Origin: Epiperipatus broadwayi
Taxonomy: Eukaryota > Onychophora > Udeonychophora > Euonychophora > Peripatidae
Length of the DNA: 64,000 bases
Assembly (NCBI GenBank): GCA_028023455.1
Contig: JAQFVV010000013.1
Location: forward strand, 11,634,579-11,698,578
Direction of reading: 5' to 3'
Positions 35,430 to 48,840 of the stretch are shown here, piece after piece. Below the pieces are notes generated by a model. The model made no database searches, was not told the origin of the DNA, and saw only the letters and a program-made list of their open reading frames with translations. Position numbers and translations under genes: made by a program. Within the stretch, counting starts at the first letter, position 1. Every line of letters begins with the position of its first letter.

Positions 35430-38180
35430 TATGCTCCAGCAGTTCATAATTTGTAACCGAGTAAAATTAAATGAGAAATGGATTTACTGTGTTAGCTAAA
35501 ATACAATTTATAAGTAAATAAGGATGACGCTAACATATAAATAAGAACATATGCATATCATGCTCTATTTGGGTGTCTATATTTTTTTTAATTAATTAAA
35601 TATAATATTATAGCCCATTTGCAACTATCCCAAACATTAATTCTGTCACGCTAATAATGAAATAAATAAATTATCTCATTTCTCAATACTTAAAATAACA
35701 ACATGACAATTAAAACTATCATCATTAAAGATTTAAAATATTTCGATATTGGGGAGGTCATTTGAACAATAAAACATACTGGCCATTGTCATCAAATAAA
35801 ATAATATTAGATATAGCAACTGAATAAAATTACCCACTGTGAGATCCCTGGAGTGCCTTATGCTTAACTCCAATAATAGGTTCTTTTAACCAAGAATCCT
35901 TCTCATTCCTCTTTCCCTGTATATCATTCATGGTGGCACACACACACTGGTGCTGTTTATAACAACTTATAAAAAATATCATATAAAGTTAATATTATGA
36001 AGTTGGAAAGGGATGAAATCACTCTTTATTCAGTTTAGCTAAGTACATGTGTTTTCCCATGAGCACCACTAGATTGTTTTAAATCTAGATAAATATCTGG
36101 GTAGAGTGTACTGAGTTCAAACTCATTTGTACATTTTTAATACACAAGACTTGGATGACTAATGAGCAAAAAAAAAGACATTCTTATATTTTACTCATGT
36201 CAATAAAATCATAAGATCCCCATATCACCAAAATTTATATATATCAAAGACTCTTATAGATATTACTAGCTCATTTACGTATATTGATGAACAGACAAGT
36301 ATAATCTTATTAATGGCTTCCAAACAAGCATGTGAAGACCATTACTGATTTGGATGGCCATTTAACTAGTTACTTAATTATTTATTACAATATAAAGATG
36401 ATACTGATGATGATAATAATGATGATATCAGCCATAGCTTTATAATAAACTCACAACAATAAATTTATCTTTATAAACTCATAGGCACTTCTTTAAAACC
36501 ATCCCTTTGTCAAACTGAGATTTAAATATTACATTCACTAGCATTTATATAAGTTTATGGTTATTTACTAAAATATTTTTATAGTTAAAACTAGGATTCA
36601 ATAATACTAGTGATGATGACTGATCATCACGAATCTCTATGCATGATATTCAACTTTCTACACACCCTTATTTACTAAATATATTAATTATGTTAAACAT
36701 TAGATTTACTGATTATAATTTATTTAATGATGATGGTGATCATGACTCATGTACAGTACCATTTGAAACAGTGTTTTAATCAATAATACGATATCCATCT
36801 TTGATGAAGATGATCAAAACTCATGAGCATAACATAATTTTAGCTTTCTATTATTAACCTATAATTATTAAAACTTGGTCAAATGTCAAGTATAATCCCT
36901 AAATACTTAAATGTGAATCCATATTCTAGCTTGCTTAACATTTTTGCGAGCACCTGCTTAATATTTGCGAGTGATGATGATGATCATTTAAAACAATAGA
37001 ATCAAGACAAGAAAAACATGATATTTTTAATAATAACTCGAAACCAATTAAGTTATATCATTATATTTATTAATACTATTCTCCTTTCTTTCTTTAAAAT
37101 CAAATTAATAACTGTACAATTGACTCCATTATTATATTAATCAAATATAAAACTAATACAAAATTTTATATACGCATAACCAAATAAATTTATTATACAA
37201 GTTTGTTATTTTTGTTAGTTTAAAATAAGCTGGCTTAAAATGATATTAGAAAAAAATATTCTATAAATGCATACCTAAAACTTTCCCTATTTATTACATA
37301 TCACAAAAATAAATTTCATATGTAATGTGTATGTTTTTCTTTCATTCTGATGTAAGCCTTGCTTTTCAATTTACCATATTTAAACTAATTATGCATAACC
37401 TATTCTTTTGACATGTTTGTATAAGCAGTTACACATGCACACACACCCTATGATATGTCAACATATATTTTTAAAATGTGTTCCCTTATATTAGGGATTA
37501 ATACATAAATCACATATATAAAAATATTCTTGCAACCTTGAGCAAAAGAAAATAAAATACATTATATCAAATTTAATATGCAAAAAGATAAATAAAAATA
37601 AAAAAAACATTATAAATGCATATATTTATAGGTTGCTCATTATCATAATAAATGAAGAACAATAAAAAAAACATTTCAATATTACAATATATAATATAAA
37701 AAAAACAAAAAAATGAAAATTTAAGTTTGAAGATTTAAACTGTGTTTGTGTTATGTTATGTGATATTGAGAATAACTATCGATAAACAAGCCTTTAATGT
37801 TTCTGTATCAAAAGAGAAAAAAATGCTTGGATTCAATAAATTAAAGTTTACTTTTAATAAGAATAAAAGATCTGTTAATGAAAGTTCATAGTTACCCGAT
37901 TATTTTCACTTCTTATAAATGTCTCAAGTTTGAATTTTCAGACTGCTTGTCTCGTGTATAGCTTCAATAAATTGATTGCTCCATTTAAAAAAAAAGAAAA
38001 GTTCTTGCAGATACTTTTAAGATAAACATGAATTAATTGACTTGCTTATTTCCACAATTTTAAAATTATTTATTGTTGATACTTTTGATAATGCTGAATT
38101 CGTTGACTGATTTGTTTCCAATTTTTTTTTAAAAAAAATCATTGTAGGCACTTTAGATGAATGTGAGAAAAACTTTAAAA
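35430..38180. other. AT-rich DNA with scattered GATGATGATCA motifs
   Basis: No gene recognised. Between 36395 and 36985 a degenerate GATGATGATGATCATGACTC-like word occurs about five times (near 36405, 36612, 36728, 36805 and 36975), often followed by ACTCATGAGCAT or a similar word. Confidence 0.5.
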
Positions 38181-38275
38181 AAAATTGAATCATAGCTTAA
38201 TCAAACTTAGTTATAAGGCTTTTATACAATTTCCTTTTTCTTTTCTCTTCCTTCCCCTTCTCCCTCCATTCAAAG

Positions 38276-38493
38276 GCAATGAACCCATAATAGGCCAGGA
38301 GCCAGAAAATAAGCATTTCAAATACCTTGTGTGGTTGGCTTTAAACTCGATCATTCTGCTGGTTACAAAGGACTTTTGGTATAAGTCCATGGATAGATTA
38401 GTGAGTCAACCCATAGATGTCAGATTTCAAGAAGCTGAAGAAGTGGCTTTAGCAAGGCAAATTCATTGTATTAAACACAGCAAAATATATTAA
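38276..38493 (+). CDS. Possible terminal coding exon of an unknown protein
   Basis: A strong 3' splice-site context precedes this stretch: about 45 bases of nearly pure pyrimidine (38230-38270) ending in CAAAG at 38271-38275. The frame is then open to a TAA at 38493 and is clearly less AT-rich than its flanks. It would encode about 72 residues: NEPIIGQEPENKHFKYLV, then a hydrophobic run (WLALNSIILLVTKDF) that could be a membrane segment or buried helix, then an acidic/basic tail (RFQEAEEVALARQIHCIKH). The same frame is open upstream to an ATG at 38185, but that part is low-complexity. I do not recognise the protein. It could be a host exon or an unrecognised transposon fragment. No polyadenylation signal was pinned down. 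Confidence 0.3.
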
Positions 38494-38734
38494 TATCATT
38501 TTATAGAATTGTCAATAACTTCTTCCAAGAAATTCAATTTTGTTCCATTTCTTTTTTTTAATCTTGCTGGGAATTACTTATATATATGCACATCTTCGTT
38601 TATACTGACTTTAAAACAATAGTCATTTTTCTCCTTCCTCAATTTTTAAAGGAAAAAAAATCAATCGCTCACATTTTTTAAAAAAAATATGCAAACTGTC
38701 CACTTTTTTTGGTTTTCACGAACTCAATCATTAC

Positions 38735-39003
38735 ATCTCTGTCTAATAATAATGAAAAACTGATCACCACATCTCTTCTTTAATAATATTGAAAAAAAAA
38801 CTGACTACTACATCTCTTCTTTAATAATACTGAAAAAAAAACTGAGCTTACATCTCTTCTTTAATAATAATGAAAAAAACTGACTACTACATCTCTTCTT
38901 TAATAATATTGAAAAAAAAACTGAACTTACATATCTTCTTTAATAATAATGAAAAAACTGACTATTACATCTCTTCTTTAATAATATTGAAAAAAAAAAC
39001 TGA
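38735..39003. repeat. Minisatellite, ~41-bp unit, with alternating subtypes
   Basis: Six to seven units of TACATCTCTTCTTTAATAAT followed by an ATTG/AATGAAAAAAAA-CTGA spacer. Units alternate between a CTGACTACTACAT and a CTGAACTTACAT (or CTGAGCTTACAT) junction, so the real repeat looks like a two-unit, ~80-bp higher-order period. A-run lengths vary. Confidence 0.9.
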
Positions 39004-39009
39004 ACCTTT

Positions 39010-42000
39010 AAACATTGTTTCATTCGTTTATATTGCGAATCTTTGATCAAACAAAAGGACCACCTGGAAATCTTATCTTGAGATAAAGATCAAAGCTTCA
39101 CAAGTTTGACAGTCTGTCGCAAGTAATAAAAACTTAGGATTAATTATTACTTTTATTCCATCCAAGCATCACTTCCCTCTCTAGATATCTACAATCTAGA
39201 TAATACAAAAACAACAAATCTTGCAATCTTAATCATTAAAGATTTGTGTAAAAATGTTTTATGTTTAAAACACATATACTCACAGGTGTACATTTTCATA
39301 TCCTAATCTACTAATCTTGATCATTTTACTTCACACTTTCTTTCTGATCTGCTTTATTTAATAAGAATATAGCTAAATAATTTCAACACATTATTTAACA
39401 AAATATAATAAATCCCTATATTAAATATTGTTTCTCATTACCTTCTCTCTTTACAACTGTTTATTTATTAACTATTTATAAACTATATAATAATAAATGC
39501 ATATATAAATCCATATATATAAAAGAATTTTTTTTCTTAATTAAATAATATATGTGTGTGAAATGAGAATATATATATATATATCTGAATCATATAAAGA
39601 GTTCACTTAAGATTATGCTTTAGTTCTACATTAAGAGATTATAGTAAATTAAAGGGCTGGCAAGAAATGGCAATCTGCCTTCAATGAAGATTATAATCGT
39701 TTACTACACTAATTAATCTGGACTTAAGTTCAGAGCACAATATATATGAAATATGTTTTAGAAAAAAAAAAACAATTAATAATGATTTGTTATTAATTTT
39801 TACACTAGCATTATCAATGATATGATGTAGTTTAATTTATTTTAATTATTAATTTAGCTTTTAGGATTGCTATTATGCTATATTATATTTATAACAGTGC
39901 ATGGGTATAAATGTCTACATATAATCTATTATGCATGAACACTGAACTGGAATAAATACATGAATCAATTTACTTGAACAATGTTTAATTAATCAGCTAA
40001 TCAAGTCACTAACAACATTCTCTAAAAACATTGACATTATATTAAGATGATGTCAAATGTTGTAAGCCTATGTTATCAGCAATATGACTGGCATATTAAT
40101 TAAATATTTTTGGAATAATTTAATTTTTATATACATAAAATATATTCTCATATTAAACTTATATATTTCACAAATTTATATACATCTACATAAATAAGTA
40201 TCGATATTTATTACTACTGTATGTACAACATAAGTTAATTTATTTCTCACAAAGCTGAATAAGGTAATTAGGCATTCAAGCATTATCAAAATGAATAGCT
40301 TGCCCCTTCTTTCCACCTTCTTAAAAGAAAGAAAAATATCTACATACAAAATAATAAAAATATATAACATGTGCAACATAAAGATATATTTTAATAATTA
40401 CAGTAAAAATATCTTTACTAGAATTAAAAGAATGTTTGAAAAAGATAACAGTAATTAAAGCTTGTTTTCCTTATTCCGTTTCAGCTGCAAACAACAATTA
40501 TAAAAAGATAAACATTATACTACATATTTAAAAACCATTTCATGAAGTAATGCTTTAAAATTTGCACTGTAAACTTTAAAAAATATTCATTTTAAATATA
40601 GAAATTTCATAGTCTCACTTCCATTAAAAAAAAAAAAAAATCTAAATATAGCTAGAAAATTTTAAATAAATTCATTTTCTATTTTTATTAAAATTAATTT
40701 TTTTAATATAAAAGTTATTATATCTTTTATTACAAAATGAAAATTACAAATTATAATTTTAATATAACTTGAATTGAATTTTTTTTTCCAAAAGAAACTA
40801 TCATTTTTTTATATATAAAAATAATTTAAAAAATATATATATATTAAAAAAAACTCTTTATTAAATAAAAATTTAATAAACTATACTAATATATTTACTA
40901 TATAACTAACTTTATAGTTCAAAAACTTTTAAAACTTATTAAAATAATAAAAAAGCAAATTAAGACTAAATCTAATTGTTTAATTTATAAAAGCAATTAT
41001 ATGTGATTTTTGCACAATTAGGAAAATGAATTAATGTTTCAATCATTATGATGTCTGAACCAGGAGTGAGTTCATATAGTAAAAAAAAAAAAGCTTGATA
41101 AATTTAAAATTTTTAATAAGCATGAGACATAATATCAAATGAAAGTGACATGTCCATACTGAAAACTAAAAGCAAGTTTGATAGTTATATTATACAGCTG
41201 TCTTATTTTGGTAATATTAAAAAATGACCTAATTTATTAAAAAATATATAATACTTGTTAGAGATATAATGATCATCAATGAGATAAAAACCTAAATCAC
41301 CAATAATAATTCAAGCAGTGGATGTTACTAGGCTATGAATTTTGATTTCCACAGACTGACACTTCCAACCATACTGGAATCATTTGAAGATAAATCTTTT
41401 TGAAAAAATGTTACTCACGTGATTACATGAATTAGAGAGTGCTTAACATTATTCTATATTTATAATTTCTTATATCTCAATATTGATTCATATCGAATTT
41501 AGTGAGATTATGTACACTTTTTACTAGAATTATTATTTATTATCTGCAATATCACATGATGTTTTCAATTCTCTTAACCCTATTCTAGAGCCACCTATTG
41601 TAAGCTTGATTAATCAGCAGATACCAAATGGTGGTGTGCTATAATACTTTCATCTCCATATAAGTTTTTGCTTTTGTCAGTGAGAATTAAAATTCAAAGC
41701 TAGAACTAAAATGCTTCTAGCAGCTATCTTTTACTCACATTCATTGTTGAATAGATCTGATCCAGATCATCTTCTAGAAATTTCAAAAATTTAAGTTTTA
41801 TACCAATTATAGGTATTTGAATTTTGTTCTCATTGGCAAATGGTGTATGTCCATTAATTATCTCAAGTACTTGAAAGCATATAAATAATGTACCAACCAC
41901 ATGTGATCTTATACACATATGGGTATCATTTTTATGTGAATTTTAATTTATTATTGGATATAAGGATTATTAATGGTTGGAATTGCATAATGATATCTTA

Positions 42001-42665
42001 CTTAACTTCAATATTATGATGCATTTTTTTGATAAAACTCTATGTAATGTTTTGTCTATTTCCTAATTTAATATGCACATTTTAGTGAGGTATTAAATTC
42101 ATCAAAAGTGAAAAGTTGCTCGTGATTTAAAAAAGAAGCGCATACATGATTATTCTGACTAGAAATAGTGACAGATGTAATTCATAAATCTTAAATTCTA
42201 ACAGATAAACGGCAAAGGTTATGTTGAAATTGAGATAACGATTTTGATTTGTTTCATTTCATTAAGTCTTTGAGAATAAGCTTGTGATTCATTTTTATTT
42301 AAAAAAAATAATAGTAATAAACAAAGAAACAGGAAGTACACTAAGATTTAGTATAATTTTTAAGTACCGATAACAGAAATCAAAACATCTCAAATTTTTA
42401 AATAATATTGTTTATTCACACACATTATTTCGCAGGCATCAATTTAAAAGGGCTATTTATTATAATAATAACCACTCAAATCTAAGAAAACTAAGACCTC
42501 GAGTTTGGAAAAAATCGTCAAAAATACAATATTTATTTTTATTGATTAGTAACAAATTTATCATATTCTTGATTGTCAAACTCTTAAAAATAAGTTATTC
42601 ATTTTGTATTTCATTCATCTCATGTAGTTTAATGAAGTCTTAATTTGACAGAGGTTCTAAGTGAG
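39010..42665. other. AT-rich DNA, no clear gene
   Basis: Contains (AT)n at about 39572-39586 and long A/T runs at 40620-40860. A 131-bp minus-strand open stretch at 41739-41869 has plausible splice signals (discussed among the findings) but no recognisable product. Confidence 0.45.
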
Positions 42666-42675
42666 ATTGCATTAA

Positions 42676-43997
42676 CTAATCAATATCTTCATCAGTGACA
42701 TCTAATTCATTCATAATACTGACTATTTCAGTTGTGATATCTTCAGGAGTTTCTTCAATGGCCATAGAAGCATTCATGATTTGTGGATATATTTTTTCCA
42801 ATATCCTTTCATTGTTGACTCTTATTTCAGCCCAAGTATCCCCGATAATATTTATTGCATTCCATATATTATAAATTTTCCAAAAAAACATTTCTTAGTG
42901 TAGGTCCATCTTCCTTGTCTTGCCTTGATTGCTTGAGTCATTAATCTTCTCATATAATACTGATTAAAAGTAGCTATCACAGTTTGGACCATAGATTGGA
43001 TTTCACTTGTAGTATTGGGAGGGATAAATACAACATTAACTTCTGGATATAGATTTTGCAGAGATTTTGGATATCCAGGAGAATTTTCTAACAGAAATAG
43101 TATTTAAATGGTAAATTATTCTCACTACAATATTGCCTAACAGAAGGCATAAAATGATGTGAGACAATCTTGAAAAAGCTGTGCAGTAGCCCAGGCTTTA
43201 GGATTTGTTTCAAAATGAATGGGAGCATTCTTTTATCTTTACTTTCAATGCTCTAGGATTTTCTGTCTAATAAATTACCATTGGCTAAAATTAAAAATCA
43301 CGAGCTAAAGTACATCCAAGAATCAATGTTAATTTGTTTTTAGAAGGTTTATGCCCAGGTGCAATTGATTCTTTCTTTGCTAAATACACATCTTTTTCCA
43401 AAATAATCCTGTCTCATCTACATTGAAGACTAGGCATGGAAAATAAGCTCAATCTTTAATGATATTAGAGAAAGTGGAAATAAATTCACTGGCAGCTTTC
43501 TTATCTGCACTGGCACCTTCCGCAGTACATTTTATATTATATAAAGAATATCTCATTTTAAATTTGTGAAACCAGACATTGATTGCTACAAATTCAACAG
43601 CAGAGTCTTCTTTTAATTCTTTCTTCCAATTTTCATGCAAACTAAGAGTCTTAGCTTGAATAATTAATAAACTCACTGGGATGCCTTTTTGATGTTGATC
43701 TTCAATTCATAAAGCTAAAGATTTCTCCATTTTATCCATTACTCAGCCATGTCTCTTTGAAACAGTCTTTGAAGAAATATTTCCACAATTTTTAACATAT
43801 TCCTTAATTTTGTTGTTTTTCACAATTGTATATTTTGTTGATTGGTTTAAATTACCTGAATGTGCAATTGAAGCAAAAAATTCACCATTTTCAGAACATC
43901 TAATTATATTCATTTTTGTCTCGATCATTTGGGGCTTATGAGACCTTGATTTCTTTTTAGTTATATCAACACCGCTGTTTTTTCATTTCTCACTCAT
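42676..43997 (-). pseudogene. Tigger (pogo/TIGD1-type) transposase pseudogene
   Basis: The minus strand reads as a Tc1/mariner-superfamily Tigger transposase. Starting near the ATG at 43997, the N-terminal helix-turn-helix/CENP-B region includes NKIKEYVKNCGNISSKTV. It is followed by SLALWIEDQHQKGIPVS and IIQAKTLSL, then WFHKFKMRYSLYNIKC and EGASADKKAASEF. The DDE core starts with FNVDETGLFWKKM (about 43390-43430), whose aspartate is the first catalytic residue. A later QSMVQTVIATFNQYYMRRL block (about 42940-42995) matches the 'QPMDQGVI' motif of TIGD1-like proteins, and the tail is 42676-42891. Stops and frameshifts separate these pieces. At about 440 codons it is shorter than a full TIGD1-like protein. 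Terminal repeats were not identified. Confidence 0.85.
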
Positions 43998-43999
43998 GT

Positions 44000-46290
44000 T
44001 TTTAATTAATAAGAATGAAAAAATTTCATCAAAACAGAAATATATACAGTGTATATGTAACGTAATCATGCACAAACTACTTTTAAAAATAAGCATTAAT
44101 CAAGACAGTCTGTAAAGATGCTAAAAATAAAAAATAATCAAGGTCAGGGAGATGGAAAGAATTACTATATTTTATATGAGTTTTTATTCTCTAAAATATA
44201 TTTTTAATTATTTTCTAAATTCCAAAGTTTATCTTTCTTTAGAAAAAATTCAATTATGAATGTATGTAATAGGTTTTTTATCATGTGCATAGATAAAGAT
44301 CTAAAGTCCAAAAGTGATTACTAGTGAAATGTTTGAAACTGGAATGTTCCTAACTAGGGGACTTCCTATATATGCTTGTTTTATCATTTCCAAAAGAAAA
44401 TCTATAAGATTAATCAATATTTTACTATAAAAAAAATGCAATGTATATATTCATAAAATTGTTAATTAAGGAATTATACAGCATGAATTATTTTTTTTAA
44501 AAAAAATTGACATCTGCCTTTAAAGACCACAAAATGTTAATGATAGTTTAAACACCAGCTAAAATATGGCTCCCATTGCATTGGAAGAATTCATTCCTAT
44601 TTCGCTAAAGATCTGCAAAGTGTTCATCGAAATTTAAAGCAAGTAAATATGCATATATTTGAATAAAGTGTCAATATTTTATAAATGAAATCAATAATGC
44701 TATTGAGGATATCAAAACAAAATATTGACGTACTATTAAAAGAATTATTTAATGAAACTGTAAAATGCTGACCTGTATATTTATTCATTATATGACGACC
44801 TATTTGTCAGAAGCAATATATTTCACACATATTAAAGAAAACATTTATTAATTTTGCATCGTTGTTTTGGATCACGGATATTATAAGAATTATTAATCAC
44901 AATATACAAATAAATATAAAAATGGTTAAAATTAAAGAGTATTATAACAGTAATACTAAATGAATTCGGCAGAAATTTATCTGTGATGAAGTTCAATATT
45001 CTAGGTACTCATATGTCATTAGAATTTGAATGAGGAATGTGTGAAGTGTTAATCTTTAAGGAATGAACTAATGTATCTAGATGTACTCATGATGATAACA
45101 AAATGGATAACCCTAAAGGCATATGTCTAAAATATGATTTTGTTGTAGTACGGCGTATTCAAATAATTGCACACAGATTTGTTGTCAATCCCAAGTGTTT
45201 TGAAACTTTGGATATTAAGTGTTTTATTAATGTTGTATAGTGTTTAATTTTATTTTAAAGTTTTCTCTTATATGTATGGATATTCAAGTACCCACCTCAT
45301 GTATGCCTGCTGATGTAAAGGATAATTGTTTTAAAGCAAGCAATTAATTAGAAGAAATTGTTACAGTTGATTGACATTATGAATAATCATGGAGTAGATT
45401 TTATTAGGATAACTTATTTAGGATTGATATTCATAATAATAAGAGATAATAAGCTAAACCCTCGTTACCAATAAAATTTGAAAAATTTTAATTCAAATAT
45501 ATATTTTCCTCTAATTGTGTGATGCATATATTGTCTTATATACCATATAATCACCACATGTTTGATTTTCTGTGATATATGTTACTATTACTTGTTTATT
45601 ATCTATGCAATGTAAATAAACTGCCATCATTTTATTAAATAGAAATCATGGGTTGCACCTTTTTTAATTCATAACAATAATAATTCTAAGCTACAGTCAC
45701 AGAAGACAGAAATAGGTAAACTTTAACAAGCAAATAATTTAGTATAAATTTATATCTATTTCATTTAATTAACATTAGTTAGTATTTACTTTTTGAAGCC
45801 TGGTATCTAATGAAAAGTTAATATTTTTCATTATTCAATCCTATATTAGATTGTATTGGTATGAGCGAGAGAGTGAAATAAACACACATATATAAAACTC
45901 TTTATTTTAATATTTTAACATATTGCATTTTATAAAATATTAAGTGTGACTTGATATAATAGAGTCTCTACCTGAGAGTATAAAATCTATCAATTCTCTA
46001 ACATCCATTTGGTTAGTCACATGATTCCTTTTTCTCGATCCATTTAATTATATTCATATGATAAATATATAGCCTTGAGTATATGACAGTGAACAGCTAG
46101 CCAGCCGATTCATACCGTTACAATAAGCATATGAAAAAATCATGTGATATAATTAGTATTAATTTTTACAACGAATGGGTAGCAGGAGCTACAGTTGGCA
46201 TTCAACTGAAGTATCTAAACTACATAAAACTGACATCATGCCAGATTTATATAACTATACAAAATAGTTAACTTATGTTCAAAACCTTAG
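44000..46290. other. AT-rich DNA, no gene recognised
   Basis: No protein-like frame, splice-flanked exon or element boundary is supported here. Confidence 0.55.
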
Positions 46291-46299
46291 GTTTTTTTT

Positions 46300-46470
46300 T
46301 TCAATTTCAGGTTATTAATTTGAAGAGCATAAAAATGATTTCTAGATGCATAAATGTATTCTAGATTTGAATTCTCATCCTCACTGATAAAGGCAAAATC
46401 TAAAAACAAACTTATTGTAGATAGCATTAGAGAGCAGGAAGAGAAATTAATTACTCTTGGAATAGTATTA
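46300..46470 (+). repeat. Dispersed repeat, copy 1
   Basis: Shares an ordered set of words with 54575-54720: CAGGTTATTARTTTGA, then GATGCATAAATGTATT, then TTTGAATTYTCA-like, then CTGATAAA/ATTGATAAA and GAAATTAA. The pair is in direct orientation about 8.3 kb apart. The family is unknown; it may be a short interspersed or MITE-like element. Confidence 0.6.
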
Positions 46471-46474
46471 CTTG

Positions 46475-47055
46475 CTTCTAATACAACTTTTATCTGTTTA
46501 ACATGGTAAATGTGACTCACTAAAACTTAAAAAGACAATACATTGTAATTCATTCAATTTGATATCAAAAGCATTACGTTTTAAAATTACCTTTTCATTA
46601 CTAAAAAAAAAAAAAACAAATTAAACAATTCTATTCTATAGATATATAAATAATTTACAGAAAATTACAATATTTATTTCAAGTAAACTGCACTAGTATT
46701 GGCATGGAGTTAAAAGCAAACTATATGATCATATTCTTAATTAATTATTTACTGTAAATGATTGTTTAAATTAACTTTAACTCATGATGAATAAATTATA
46801 AAAATAATTTAATAAATTCATTAATAGATTTTTATAATCTTTACTCCTTTTTTTAATAATATTGTTCGTAAACAATGTTTCATGAATTTTAATCCATTCT
46901 TGTATAACAGAAATCATGCTTAATTTGAAAACTGTATTATTTAAAATCATAAAAAGATAATTCCCTATAATAAAATTATTGATTAACATAAACTTCAGAC
47001 TTTTTCCAGAAAATTGTTGGAAAACTGACAATATTATTTTTAATTTCCCTACAGC
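46475..47055. other. AT-rich spacer
   Basis: Nothing supported between the dispersed repeat and the Penelope-like element. Confidence 0.5.
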
Positions 47056-47261
47056 ATTTAATACTTAAATATTTTATGCTAATATTTCACACATTACGCC
47101 AATAATTCTATTTTTATTTTTTTATGTTGCTTAGTACTTTCAAAGAGCGAGGCCTTCGTTTTCAAAGCTCTGGGGAATTGTAGTATAGACTGTTCTGTGC
47201 AAAAAATGCAAAATGATGCAAATCAAGTTTGCCATTTCTTGGAAATGGCATAGAACGTATC

Positions 47262-47545
47262 TCATTTATTTATGGAATTAATGTCTGAAACAATAAAAAA
47301 AAAAGCCTCTTTAATCTTCCTCCTTAACTCATGTCGGTCTCTGCACATCACCCAAGGATTATCTGGAATGCAGGGGTGGCCTGCTGTAACTCTATGCTGT
47401 GCAAAAGTAGATAGATGGGAGGGGTGTGCTAGTGCTTTGTTGTACGCATACTTATGTTGTGATAATTTTATATGAACCGAAGCCCTAGTCTTCCCATAAT
47501 ATGATGCATGGCAGTTATTTACAGAGCAAGCTATATTATACACAG
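47262..47545 (-). pseudogene. PLE GIY-YIG endonuclease domain
   Basis: The open minus-strand frame begins YNIACSVNNCHASYYGKTRA. Here the GIY half-motif is replaced by YNIACS, as in PLEs ('YKIPC'), and YYGKT takes the place of YIG-x-T. It continues with the arginine/histidine segment SVHIKLSQHKYAYNKAL and the C-terminal HRVTAGHPCIPDNP and RDRHELRRKIKEAFF, whose glutamate matches the metal-binding Glu of the fold. A conserved tail then reads SINKNEIRSMPF across a frame change. The nuclease nicks target DNA. Its sequence is mirrored by the plus-strand copy at 49530-49860. Confidence 0.85.
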
Positions 47546-47894
47546 CCTGCTGTGTATATATTGGAGGGAGCTAATCTTTGGTATTGTTAATGAGTCTTTT
47601 AAAGTTGGGAGGGGTTCGATAGCATAAACTAAAATCGTTGTAAAAAATTGTTTGTAAGTTCGTGTATATATTTCTTACATAAGGCAGCAGAATTCTGGTT
47701 CAGTTCTGTATGTTTGCTGGGTTGGGTTGGCATTTAAAATTTTTAATTACACTATCAATCGATTTTTTATTATACTTCGTTTTTAGTAACTCAGCACTAA
47801 ATCTTTCAATATTCGCTTTTTTTATCAGCTTTTATCAGCTTCAAAGCTGCACAATTTAGAGTTTCTGTACAGAAATACTTTCAGTCCAGCCAAT

Positions 47895-48840
47895 TTATAC
47901 CTGTTGGGCGTGTTTGATAAGCATTTTATGATAGAAGCATGGGGCTTCAATCCTCACCTGTAAGTCGAGATATTTGACAAATCTAGGGGTCTCCTGCTTT
48001 GCTACATTTATGATAAGCCCTGTGGCACTTTTTAAATCTGTGATTATATCCTCTATTGTTTCTTGCGATACTGCGATGAAGCTATCCTCCATATAGTGTG
48101 TATAGTATGAGTTCCATGTTTAAATATCTCAGAATAATTTGCTCATATGCACTGAAAACAATGATTACGATGCCGCTCAACAGAAGACCCATGGACCAAC
48201 CATTAAGCATGTAATGCCATTGTTGATTAAACATGGCATACATATTTTTATCCAGCCATTGTAAGAGCTTTTCTATAAACTGAACACATTCCTGCTTCAT
48301 GCCATGTCTGGTTAGTTCGTCCTTTACTATAGCTATAGATTTTGACCTATCAATAGAGCCATACAGCTCTACTATGTCCAAAGCTACCATATGTGTGTCA
48401 TCTGTTGGTGTGGTCTTATCCAATCGACACATGAACTCAAAAAATCATTTTATTGCATAAGCTCCAAAATCCAAAGTCTGTATGAGCCATGTGTTTATAA
48501 GTTTGGTTGCCTTACAATAATATACTCCACCAAAATCCATCATAAGGCATAACAGCACTCCTTCTTTATGCACTTAGGTATTAGAAAACATTCTAGGTGG
48601 AGTGGTGGTGGATGGATACATCTGGAAGTATTCTGCTTTAGAGAAAACATATGGTCTAAGCACTGCTGAAATAAACTTGTCTCTGTTCAATTTAAAATTG
48701 AGATCAGGTACTTTTAAAAAAAAAAAAAATTTAGTTTCTCAATTTGTTGTTGGATCTTGGTTCTATATTCCAAGTTAGTCATAATCACAAATCTGTCACC
48801 CTTGTCTTCATGCATGCATGTGATGTTGTTGTGAGACAAA
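47895..48840 (-). pseudogene. PLE reverse transcriptase
   Basis: From the 5' side on the minus strand: LNRDKFISAVLRPYVFSKAE with STTTPPRM (about 48590-48700), the finger region. MVALDIVELYGSIDRSK (about 48355-48400) is motif A with the catalytic Asp in ALDI. FNQQWHYMLNGWSMGLLLSG (about 48165-48235) is motif B ('G..MG...SP'). HYMEDSFIAVS (about 48060-48095) is motif C, with the usual YxDD altered to YMED. FVKYLDLQVRIE (about 47960) is the downstream 'FLD' motif. The second catalytic Asp is changed to Glu and the frame is broken, so the enzyme is dead. Order and motifs are those of Penelope reverse transcriptases rather than LINEs. Confidence 0.82.
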
